Below, in pieces: positions 1-5,193 of a stretch of 5,881 bases of DNA; position 1 is the stretch's first letter; each line of letters begins with the position of its first letter. The stretch is from the NCBI GenBank assembly GCA_947177495.1, contig CAMWUS010000093.1, positions 1-5,881 on the forward strand. Direction: 5' to 3'. The notes under the pieces were generated by a model. It was given only the letters and a program-made list of their open reading frames with translations. It searched no databases and was not told the DNA's origin. The position numbers were made by a program, and so were the translations under genes. The stretch comes from an uncultured Clostridia bacterium. GTDB taxonomy: Bacteria; Bacillota; Clostridia; Christensenellales; Borkfalkiaceae.

Positions 1-6
1 AAGGAG
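1..6 (+). promoter_or_regulatory. Ribosome binding site of the metal ATPase
   Basis: AAGGAG lies 5 bases before the ATG at 12, a near-perfect Shine-Dalgarno sequence that fixes the start of the ATPase. The promoter and any upstream metal-responsive regulator are outside the window. Confidence 0.85.
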
Positions 7-11
7 TAATT

Positions 12-2072
12 ATGAAAAAAGTAATAAAAATCAGTAATTTGGACTGCGCGGCGTGCGCCGCAGAGTTGCAGGAAGAGCTGGAAGGCGTAAAGGGGCTGAG
101 CGACGTCTCGGTCGATTTCGTCGGACAGCGGGTTAGCCTTTCCTACGAGGGAGAGGAGAGTTTGGAAAAGGCGATATACACCATTTCCCATTTCGAGGAA
201 GTGGAAATCATCGACGGCACCGCGCCCGCAAAAGAGGAACGGCATCTCAAAGAAATTGTTTCCATTGCCATTTCGCTCGCGTTCTTCATCCCCGCGCTCG
301 TGTTACAGCTGTTAGAACAAAACGAGTGGGTGGTGTTCGGGCTGTACCTCGCTTCCTTTGCGGCGGCGGGCTGGTCGGTGCTTTGGTCGGTCTGCAAGAA
401 TATTCCCAAAGCCTTTAAAGGCGGTTTCCACGGCGGATTGCTTCTCGACGAGAACTTGCTCATGACGGTAGCCGCCGTCGGCGCGTTCGCCATTCGCGAG
501 AGCATGGAAGGCGCAATCGTCATGATTTTATACCAAATCGGCGAGCTGTTGCAGTCGATTGCGGTAGGCTCTTCCCGCGGGGCAATCACCCGCCTGATGG
601 AGCTGAAAAGCGACAGCGCCATTCGCATTACCGCCGAGGGGCAGGAAGAGATTTCCCCCGAGGAACTTGCAATCGGCGACGAAATTCTGCTGAGAAAGGG
701 CGATAAGATCCCCGTAGACTGCACGCTTCTTTCCGAGGAAGCTTCTATCGACGCCAAGTCTATGACGGGCGAAGCGTACTTAAAGGAAGTATCGCGCGGA
801 GCGGAACTCCTATCGGGGTGCGTGAATGCGGGCGGCGTCGTCCATGCGCGGGTAATAAGGCGCGCAGAGGAGAGCGCGGTGGCAAAGATTTTGGAGCTTG
901 TGGAAAATTCCGCTTCCCAAAAGGCGAAGCCCGAAAAGTTCATCACCAAATTCGCGCGTATCTATACGCCCGTCGTGGTGCTGTTGGCGCTCGTCATCGC
1001 GCTTGTGCCGCCCCTGTTCCAAGGGTATAATTTCCGCGAATGGTTAATTCCCGCACTTAACTTCCTCGTCATTTCCTGCCCGTGCGCGCTCATCATTTCC
1101 GTTCCGCTCACCTACTTTTCAGGCGTGGGGAGCTTGGCGCGGTTGGGCGTGCTTGCAAAGGGCGCGGTGTATCTCGATGCGCTTGCGGGCGTGAAAGCGG
1201 CGGCGTTCGATAAAACGGGTACACTCACCGAAGGGCGTTTCACCGTGGCGAAAGTAAACGGCGATGAGCGTGCGCTTTCCCTTGCCGCTTCGCTTGAAAA
1301 GAACTCTTCCCACCCCTTGGCGCAGGCGTTCCGCGATGTGGAGTGCGAGAACGCGACCGCTTGTGAGGAGTGCGCAGGTATGGGCTTAAAGGGTACGGTG
1401 GACGGAAAGGCAGTGCTTGTAGGAAGCCTTCGCCTCATGCGCGAGAACGGCATAGAAGCTAAGGAAATAGGCGGGAGTATGCTTGCCGTGTACGTTGCCG
1501 AAGAGGGTGTTTTAGTGGGCAGTGTAGAGATTGCCGATAGACTTCGCCCCGAAGCGAAAGACGCACTGACCGCACTCAAAAAGGCGGGTGTTGAAAAGGT
1601 GGCGGTACTCACGGGCGATACCCGCGTCCGTGCGGAAGAAACGCTTGCGGGCTTGCCCGTAGACGAAATTTGCGCGGAACTGTTGCCCGAGCAAAAGCCG
1701 CAGAGGGCGGCGGAGCTGAAAGGCGATAAAAAGCTGTTGTACGTAGGTGACGGCATTAACGATACCCCCGTCATGGCGGTAAGCGACGTTTCCGTATCCA
1801 TGGGCGGCTTGGGAAGCGACGCGGCAATCGAAGCGAGCGACTTCGTGCTTGCAACCGACAATTTGTCCGCACTCCCCAAAGCAATCAGGGGCGCAAAGAA
1901 AACGCGCAAAATCGTTGCCGAAAATATCGCGTTCTCCATTGCGGTAAAGGTGGCGCTCATGGTGCTGTCCCTATTCGGGTTCGTGCCGCTGTGGGCGGCG
2001 GTGCTCGGCGATACGGGCGTCATGCTCCTCGCCGTGCTCAACTCCATGCGCATGAGAAGAAGAATTAAATAA
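12..2072 (+). CDS. cadA: Heavy-metal-translocating P1B-type ATPase (Cd/Zn/Pb efflux type)
   Basis: This inner-membrane pump uses ATP to export soft divalent cations, probably Zn2+, Cd2+ or Pb2+. The 686 residues are full length for a family member with one metal-binding domain. An N-terminal HMA domain (about 1-65) carries D11-C12-A-A-C15; the Asp before CxxC is typical of ZntA/CadA rather than copper pumps. Predicted membrane helices lie near 82-101, 106-126, 147-163, 166-183, 317-336, 344-370, 640-660 and 662-680. The actuator loop has TGEA at 252-255, where TGES is commoner. The transport motif is C356-P-C358, the phosphorylated Asp is D400 in DKTGT, the nucleotide-domain HP is 434-435, and the hinge is GDGIND at 579-584. 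K646 and D667 in the last helices match by context the Lys and Asp that bind metal in ZntA and argue against Cu/Ag. It ends in a basic tail and is followed at once by a terminator, so it is the last or only gene of its transcript. The family call is firm; the exact metal is inferred. Confidence 0.93.
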   Translation: MKKVIKISNLDCAACAAELQEELEGVKGLSDVSVDFVGQRVSLSYEGEESLEKAIYTISHFEEVEIIDGTAPAKEERHLKEIVSIAISLAFFIPALVLQLLEQNEWVVFGLYLASFAAAGWSVLWSVCKNIPKAFKGGFHGGLLLDENLLMTVAAVGAFAIRESMEGAIVMILYQIGELLQSIAVGSSRGAITRLMELKSDSAIRITAEGQEEISPEELAIGDEILLRKGDKIPVDCTLLSEEASIDAKSMTGEAYLKEVSRGAELLSGCVNAGGVVHARVIRRAEESAVAKILELVENSASQKAKPEKFITKFARIYTPVVVLLALVIALVPPLFQGYNFREWLIPALNFLVISCPCALIISVPLTYFSGVGSLARLGVLAKGAVYLDALAGVKAAAFDKTGTLTEGRFTVAKVNGDERALSLAASLEKNSSHPLAQAFRDVECENATACEECAGMGLKGTVDGKAVLVGSLRLMRENGIEAKEIGGSMLAVYVAEEGVLVGSVEIADRLRPEAKDALTALKKAGVEKVAVLTGDTRVRAEETLAGLPVDEICAELLPEQKPQRAAELKGDKKLLYVGDGINDTPVMAVSDVSVSMGGLGSDAAIEASDFVLATDNLSALPKAIRGAKKTRKIVAENIAFSIAVKVALMVLSLFGFVPLWAAVLGDTGVMLLAVLNSMRMRRRIK

Positions 2073-2075
2073 ACA

Positions 2076-2109
2076 AAAAAGAACTTCGCAACAAAGCGAA
2101 GTTCTTTTT
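2076..2109 (+). terminator. Intrinsic terminator after the metal ATPase
   Basis: A perfect 9-bp stem (2081-2089 with 2096-2104, loop AACAAA) is followed by T5. It extends to 14 bp where the A-run at 2076-2080 pairs with the T-run at 2105-2109. The hairpin starts four bases after the ATPase stop codon. The A-run on the left arm would make it work on the minus strand too, but there is no minus-strand gene here that needs it. It separates the ATPase from the adenine deaminase operon. Confidence 0.9.
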
Positions 2110-2120
2110 ATTTCGAGCGC

Positions 2121-2149
2121 TTGTGTGTTTACGCAGTTTGTGGTATAAT
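2121..2149 (+). promoter_or_regulatory. Sigma-A type promoter of the ade-rdgB-phosphodiesterase operon
   Basis: A perfect -10 box TATAAT (2144-2149) is preceded by TGG, giving the TGn extended -10 element. A weak -35 match TTGTGT (2121-2126, 3 of 6) sits at the ideal 17-base spacing. Transcription would start near 2156, leaving a leader of only about 23 bases before the ATG at 2179. That is too short for a riboswitch, so any control probably acts at the promoter. No operator palindrome was recognised. Confidence 0.8.
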
Positions 2150-2165
2150 GGAAGCAAAGAAACGC

Positions 2166-2170
2166 GGAGA
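2166..2170 (+). promoter_or_regulatory. Ribosome binding site of adenine deaminase
   Basis: GGAGA lies 8 bases before the ATG at 2179. It supports that start over any later internal Met. Confidence 0.7.
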
Positions 2171-2178
2171 AAAAAGCA

Positions 2179-3918
2179 ATGCCAAATTTGAAAAAACGTA
2201 TCGATTGCGCGACCAAACGGACGAAGTGCGACCTTGTTATTAAAAACGCCCATATCTTCAACGTGTTTACGGGCGAGACGGAAGAGGGCGATATTGCGAT
2301 TGCGGACGGCGTGGTCGTTGCAATCGGCAATGCTTACGAGGGGGAACGCATTTACGATGCAAAGGGCGCGGTTGCAATCCCCGGGCTTATCGACGCGCAC
2401 ATTCACGTGGAAAGCTCTCTGCTTTCTGCCGAAGCGTTCGCATCGCTCGCCGTTCCGCACGGCACGACGGGCATCGTTGCCGACCCGCACGAAATCGTAA
2501 ACGTGTGCGGAATCGCGGGCGCGGAATATATGAAGGAGGCGTTCTCCCGCCTGTCGGTAGACGGCGTAAACCCGCTCGACGTGTATTTACAGCTTCCCTC
2601 GTGCGTGCCCGCAACGCCGTTTGAAACGAGCGGCGCAATCATCGACGGAAAGGAAACGGAGCGTGAACTCAAACGCGATTTGTTTTTCGGCTTGGGGGAG
2701 ATGATGAACTACCCCGCGGTCATTGCCGCCGACGAGGACAACTTGCGTAAACTGACTGCGGCAAAAGAGCTTGATAAGGTCATCGACGGGCACGCACCCG
2801 CGGTGACGGGCGACACGCTCAGCGGCTATCTCGCGGCGGGTATTCGCACCGACCACGAGTGCGTTTCCCCCGAGGAATGCGTGCAAAAGCTCGCCCGTGG
2901 TATGTATATCCAATTGCGCAACGGCTCTTCCGCGCGCAATCTCGACGTCAACTACAAGGCGATGAACGCCTATAACTTCCGCCGTTTTATTCTTTGCTCG
3001 GACGATAAAAACGCGCCCGACCTCGCAAGAAACGGGCACGTCGACGACGCGCTGAGAAAGCTCGTGCGTTACGGCGTTCCCGCGGCGTGGGCAATCTCCT
3101 GCGCGACGCTCAACACGGCGGAGTGCTACGGCTTAAAAGACAAAGGCGCGATTGCACCCGCTTATCAGGCGGACATTGTGCTTGTGAATAACCTGACCGA
3201 CTTTAATGCCGTTGCGGTGTTCAAGCAAGGCAAGTTAGTTGCCGAGCATAAAAAACCGCTCTTTGCATGCGACATGCGCTATCTGCCCAAAGAGGTGGGA
3301 AGCACGGTGCGCATCAAAGAAGTTACGGCGGACAGTTTCCGCATGAATATCGGGGGCGGCAGGGCGCGTGCCATGCACGTTGTTCCCAACTCCCTCGTGA
3401 CGGAAGAGGTGCAAGTATCCGTTAAGATGAAAGACGGGGACGTCGTGCTTGACGGCACCGACCTTACCAAGCTCGCCGTGGTGGAGCGGCACTTTGCTAC
3501 GGGCAATATCGGGCTTGCGCTCGTAAAGGATTACGGATTGAAACACGCCGCAATCGGCGTTTCCGTCGCGCACGACAGCCATAATCTCGTTATCATGGGC
3601 GATGACAACGGCAAAATGGCGCGCGTTTGTAAGCTTTTACAACAGGCGGGCGGCGGCATGGCGGTCGTGACCGACGAGAAAGAGGACGTATTCGCCCTTG
3701 ACATTGCGGGGCTGATGAGCAGTGCGCCCGTCGAAGAAGTGATCGCGCGGACGGTGGAGATAGGCGAGCTTGCAAAAGTACACGGCGTAAAGGACGGCTA
3801 TGAGCCGTTTATGACGCTCGTGTTCCTCTCGCTTGCGGTCATTCCCAAACTGCGCTTGACCGACAAAGGACTGTTCGACGTAGAAACGTTCTCCTTTACG
3901 GACGTGGAGATAAAATAA
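2179..3918 (+). CDS. ade: Adenine deaminase (AdeC/Ade family)
   Basis: This cytoplasmic metal-dependent amidohydrolase hydrolyses adenine to hypoxanthine and ammonia for purine salvage or nitrogen supply. At 579 residues it matches the usual length of bacterial AdeC. The N-terminus follows the AdeC pattern, with a basic start, then DLVIKNAHIFNV and a small beta domain. The metal-dependent barrel follows: H74-x-H76 in the GLIDAHIHVESS strand, the adenine-deaminase block PHGTTGIVADPHEI, E174 in GLGEMMN, H205 in DGHAP, H226 in TDHEC, R247-N-G-S-S, and D275-D276 in CSDDK. These are the expected metal-binding and catalytic positions. The C-terminal domain (about 400-575) has AHDSHN at 464-469 and the glycine-rich QQAGGGMAVV segment, which are specific to this family and separate it from dihydroorotases and other amidohydrolases. 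It is the first gene of a three-gene operon and its stop overlaps the next gene's ribosome binding site. No key residue looks missing. Confidence 0.95.
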   Translation: MPNLKKRIDCATKRTKCDLVIKNAHIFNVFTGETEEGDIAIADGVVVAIGNAYEGERIYDAKGAVAIPGLIDAHIHVESSLLSAEAFASLAVPHGTTGIVADPHEIVNVCGIAGAEYMKEAFSRLSVDGVNPLDVYLQLPSCVPATPFETSGAIIDGKETERELKRDLFFGLGEMMNYPAVIAADEDNLRKLTAAKELDKVIDGHAPAVTGDTLSGYLAAGIRTDHECVSPEECVQKLARGMYIQLRNGSSARNLDVNYKAMNAYNFRRFILCSDDKNAPDLARNGHVDDALRKLVRYGVPAAWAISCATLNTAECYGLKDKGAIAPAYQADIVLVNNLTDFNAVAVFKQGKLVAEHKKPLFACDMRYLPKEVGSTVRIKEVTADSFRMNIGGGRARAMHVVPNSLVTEEVQVSVKMKDGDVVLDGTDLTKLAVVERHFATGNIGLALVKDYGLKHAAIGVSVAHDSHNLVIMGDDNGKMARVCKLLQQAGGGMAVVTDEKEDVFALDIAGLMSSAPVEEVIARTVEIGELAKVHGVKDGYEPFMTLVFLSLAVIPKLRLTDKGLFDVETFSFTDVEIK

Positions 3919-3922
3919 GGAA
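3918..3922 (+). promoter_or_regulatory. Ribosome binding site of rdgB, touching the ade stop
   Basis: AGGAA begins on the last base of the ade TAA stop (3916-3918) and lies about 5 bases before the ATG at 3928. Ribosomes finishing ade therefore reach the rdgB start directly, consistent with one mRNA and coupled translation. Confidence 0.65.
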
Positions 3923-3927
3923 AGCAT

Positions 3928-4503
3928 ATGCAAAAAACGATTGTGGCGGCGACGGGAAACGCCCATAAATTAAAAGAAATCCGCGCAATTTTGTCGGATT
4001 GGAATATCATTTCGCAGAGGGAAGCGGGCTTCCACGGCGAAGTGGAAGAGACGGGCGCGACCTTTGGGGAAAACGCGCTCATCAAGGCGAAGGCGGTCTG
4101 TGAGGCGACGGGGCTTCCCGCGCTTGCCGACGACAGCGGGCTGTGCGTAGAAGCGCTCGGCGGTGCGCCGGGGGTATTCAGCGCGCGCTATTCGGGCGGC
4201 GGCGACGCCGATAACCGCAAATTGCTTTTAAAGAATTTGCAGGGCAAGGCGCGCGAAGCGTACTTTGCAAGTGCCGTAGCGCTAGTATTTCCCGATGGGG
4301 AAACATTTACGGCGGAAGGCAAAACGCACGGCAGAATTTTATTCGAAGAGACAGGGGAAAACGGGTTTGGGTACGACAGCCTGTTTTTCAGCGACGATTT
4401 AAACAAGAGTTTCGGGGAGGCAGCGGAAGAGGAAAAGAACGGCGTATCTCACCGCGGGCGCGCGCTTTTAAGCCTTGCCGAAAGCCTAAGGGGTAAAATA
4501 TGA
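3928..4503 (+). CDS. rdgB: RdgB/HAM1-family non-canonical purine NTP pyrophosphatase (ITP/XTP/dITP)
   Basis: This cytoplasmic house-cleaning enzyme hydrolyses ITP, dITP and XTP to the monophosphate and pyrophosphate, keeping deaminated purines out of DNA and RNA. At 191 residues it is normal for the family (about 190-200). The N-terminal substrate loop is A-T9-G-N11-A-H-K14. E41, in EETGATFGENA, is the expected Mg2+-binding Glu. ADDSGLCVEALGG carries the expected catalytic Asp D69, followed by APGVFSARYSG (80-90). FGYD at 147-150 and S-H175-R176 near the C-terminus complete the purine-base pocket. All family signatures are present in order. It lies 9 bases after ade and overlaps the next gene by 4 bases, so it is surely co-transcribed with both. 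Pairing with an adenine deaminase makes sense because hypoxanthine feeds the IMP pool from which ITP arises. Confidence 0.97.
   Translation: MQKTIVAATGNAHKLKEIRAILSDWNIISQREAGFHGEVEETGATFGENALIKAKAVCEATGLPALADDSGLCVEALGGAPGVFSARYSGGGDADNRKLLLKNLQGKAREAYFASAVALVFPDGETFTAEGKTHGRILFEETGENGFGYDSLFFSDDLNKSFGEAAEEEKNGVSHRGRALLSLAESLRGKI
4488..4493 (+). promoter_or_regulatory. Ribosome binding site inside the rdgB 3' end
   Basis: AAGGGG lies 6 bases before the ATG at 4500, within the last codons of rdgB. Together with the ATGA stop/start overlap at 4500-4503 it fixes the start of the phosphodiesterase and indicates translational coupling. Confidence 0.7.
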
Positions 4504-4964
4504 AAACGATGATTGTGTTGTCCGATTCGCACGGCAGGCGGGGCGTGATAGAAAAGCTTTCTCCGCTCTTTGCGGAGAACAATTATATCGTGCATTTGGG
4601 AGACGGATATTCCGATATGCGCGAGGTTACGGAGCAGTATCCCGATAAGGTGTACGCGGTAAAAGGGAATTGCGATTTTTCCCGCGGTATCGGCGAGCTT
4701 GTAATAGACGTGGAGGGAGTTCGCATGTTGTTGTGCCACGGGCACGCTTACGGGGTGAAGTCGGGCATCGGGAAGCTTATCTTACGCGCAAAGGAGCTCG
4801 ACTGCACCGTTGCGCTTTACGGGCACACCCACCGCGCGGAAATCGAAGAGGTGGACGGCGTGCTTTGCATCAATCCCGGCTCTGCGGGGGCGCACTGCAA
4901 CCCGAGCTATTGCTATATTGTTGTAAACGGAGAAAAGGTCGTTTCAAAAATCATAAGTTTGTAG
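4500..4964 (+). CDS. YfcE/MJ0936-type metallophosphoesterase (calcineurin-like)
   Basis: This is a small cytoplasmic dinuclear-metal phosphodiesterase of 154 residues, usual for the YfcE/MJ0936/YsnB group. The full metal-ligand series is visible: D9-x-H11 (LSDSHGR), D35 (HLGDGYSD), N57 (VKGNCD), H80 (LCHGH), and H109-x-H111 (YGHTHR), followed by the family's CINPGSAG turn. Members cleave model phosphodiesters with Mn2+ or Ni2+, but a physiological substrate is not established, so none is named here. The gene follows rdgB with an ATGA overlap and its own ribosome binding site. The rdgB-phosphodiesterase pair is common in Bacillota (ysnA-ysnB in Bacillus subtilis), suggesting a nucleotide-related role; that role is inference. 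Alternatives such as Vps29-like non-catalytic proteins are unlikely because every metal ligand is kept. Confidence 0.93.
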   Translation: MKTMIVLSDSHGRRGVIEKLSPLFAENNYIVHLGDGYSDMREVTEQYPDKVYAVKGNCDFSRGIGELVIDVEGVRMLLCHGHAYGVKSGIGKLILRAKELDCTVALYGHTHRAEIEEVDGVLCINPGSAGAHCNPSYCYIVVNGEKVVSKIISL

Positions 4965-4971
4965 TTACAAT
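4943..4971 (+). promoter_or_regulatory. Possible promoter reading into the intergenic region
   Basis: TTCAAA (4943-4948, 4 of 6 matches to the -35 consensus) and TACAAT (4966-4971, 5 of 6 to the -10) are 17 bases apart. They straddle the phosphodiesterase stop codon. A transcript would begin near 4978 and run about 200 bases to the hairpin at 5155-5180. Boxes this good also occur by chance in A/T-rich sequence, so this stays tentative. Confidence 0.35.
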
Positions 4972-4976
4972 TACTC

Positions 4977-5154
4977 GCGCGAAGCAAAACCGCGCTTTTG
5001 CGGTAGCGCCCCCAATTTGCCACATGCCTGAGGCTTAATGACTTGGGATAGACGGGCGTAATGCTTCTGCAACCTAATTGAAAGAACTCGGTTACAAGCT
5101 CACGAAATTTTCTTTGCATTACATGCAAAGAAAATTTGTGAACCTAACAAAAAA
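4977..5154 (+). other. Structured intergenic segment: unidentified small RNA or dispersed repeat
   Basis: This is most of the 229-base gap between two convergent genes, and no credible protein gene was found in it. Read on the plus strand it can fold as nested stems. GCGCCC (5006-5011) pairs with GGGCGT (5054-5059) and CCAA (5012-5015) with TTGG (5043-5046). Inside, CATGCC (5023-5028) pairs with GGC (5032-5034) and ATG (5038-5040) around a TGA loop, with a TTA bulge. A second arm (5090-5144) is built on the 15-bp inverted repeat at 5105-5137. A GCAAAA/TTTTGC hairpin lies at 4984-5001. AACCTAA occurs twice (5071, 5141). It does not match any riboswitch, tRNA, tmRNA, RNase P or SRP RNA that I can recognise, and no plus-strand gene lies downstream for a leader to control. 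It may be a stand-alone small RNA or a mobile or dispersed structured repeat. The strand is uncertain, since stems fold on either strand. Confidence 0.35.
5105..5137. repeat. Perfect 15-bp inverted repeat with 3-base loop
   Basis: The arms 5105-5119 and 5123-5137 are exactly complementary around the loop TAC. With a single bulged G (5104), CAC (5101-5103) pairs with GTG (5138-5140). Further out, GGTT (5090-5093) can pair with AACC (5141-5144). Neither side carries the T-run of an ordinary terminator, so it is better read as an RNA arm or a palindromic element than as a transcription stop. Confidence 0.85.
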
Positions 5155-5180
5155 ACGGGGCAGACAATCGTCTGCTCCGT
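5155..5180 (-). terminator. Terminator of the glucose-6-phosphate isomerase gene, possibly bidirectional
   Basis: An 11-bp hairpin joins 5155-5165 and 5170-5180 around a 4-base loop. On the minus strand it stands 13 bases after the isomerase stop and runs straight into T7 (complement of the A-run 5149-5155), with one A-C mismatch in the stem. On the plus strand that mismatch becomes a G-U pair, and the downstream sequence at 5185-5197 (TATTTTATTTTAT) is T-rich. It could therefore also stop transcripts from the phosphodiesterase operon or from the intergenic segment. Confidence 0.8.
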
Positions 5181-5193
5181 ATGCTATTTTATT

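Noticed and set aside
143..949. 268-codon open frame antisense to the metal ATPase
   Set aside because: Its translation is Ser/Pro/Thr-rich with no recognisable domain, it has no ribosome binding site, and the plus strand encodes an unmistakable P-type ATPase. It is a mirror of that gene's codon bias.
1112..2053. 313-codon open frame antisense to the metal ATPase
   Set aside because: Low-complexity Ser/Ala/Thr/Pro translation lying fully opposite the DKTGT and GDGIND regions of a real gene; a codon-bias shadow.
2110..2178. Purine riboswitch upstream of adenine deaminase
   Set aside because: The promoter leaves only about 23 bases of leader, too short for an aptamer, and the conserved purine-aptamer loops are absent.
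2587..3039. 150-codon open frame antisense to adenine deaminase
   Set aside because: No domain, no start signal, and wholly inside the conserved catalytic core of ade.
4984..5001. Terminator directly after the phosphodiesterase
   Set aside because: The GCAAAA/TTTTGC hairpin is short and is followed by GGTAGCGCC, with no T-run.
4965..5193. tRNA or known riboswitch in the intergenic region
   Set aside because: No T-loop GGTTCGAATCC-like block or cloverleaf was found, and no gene lies downstream on either strand for a riboswitch to control.
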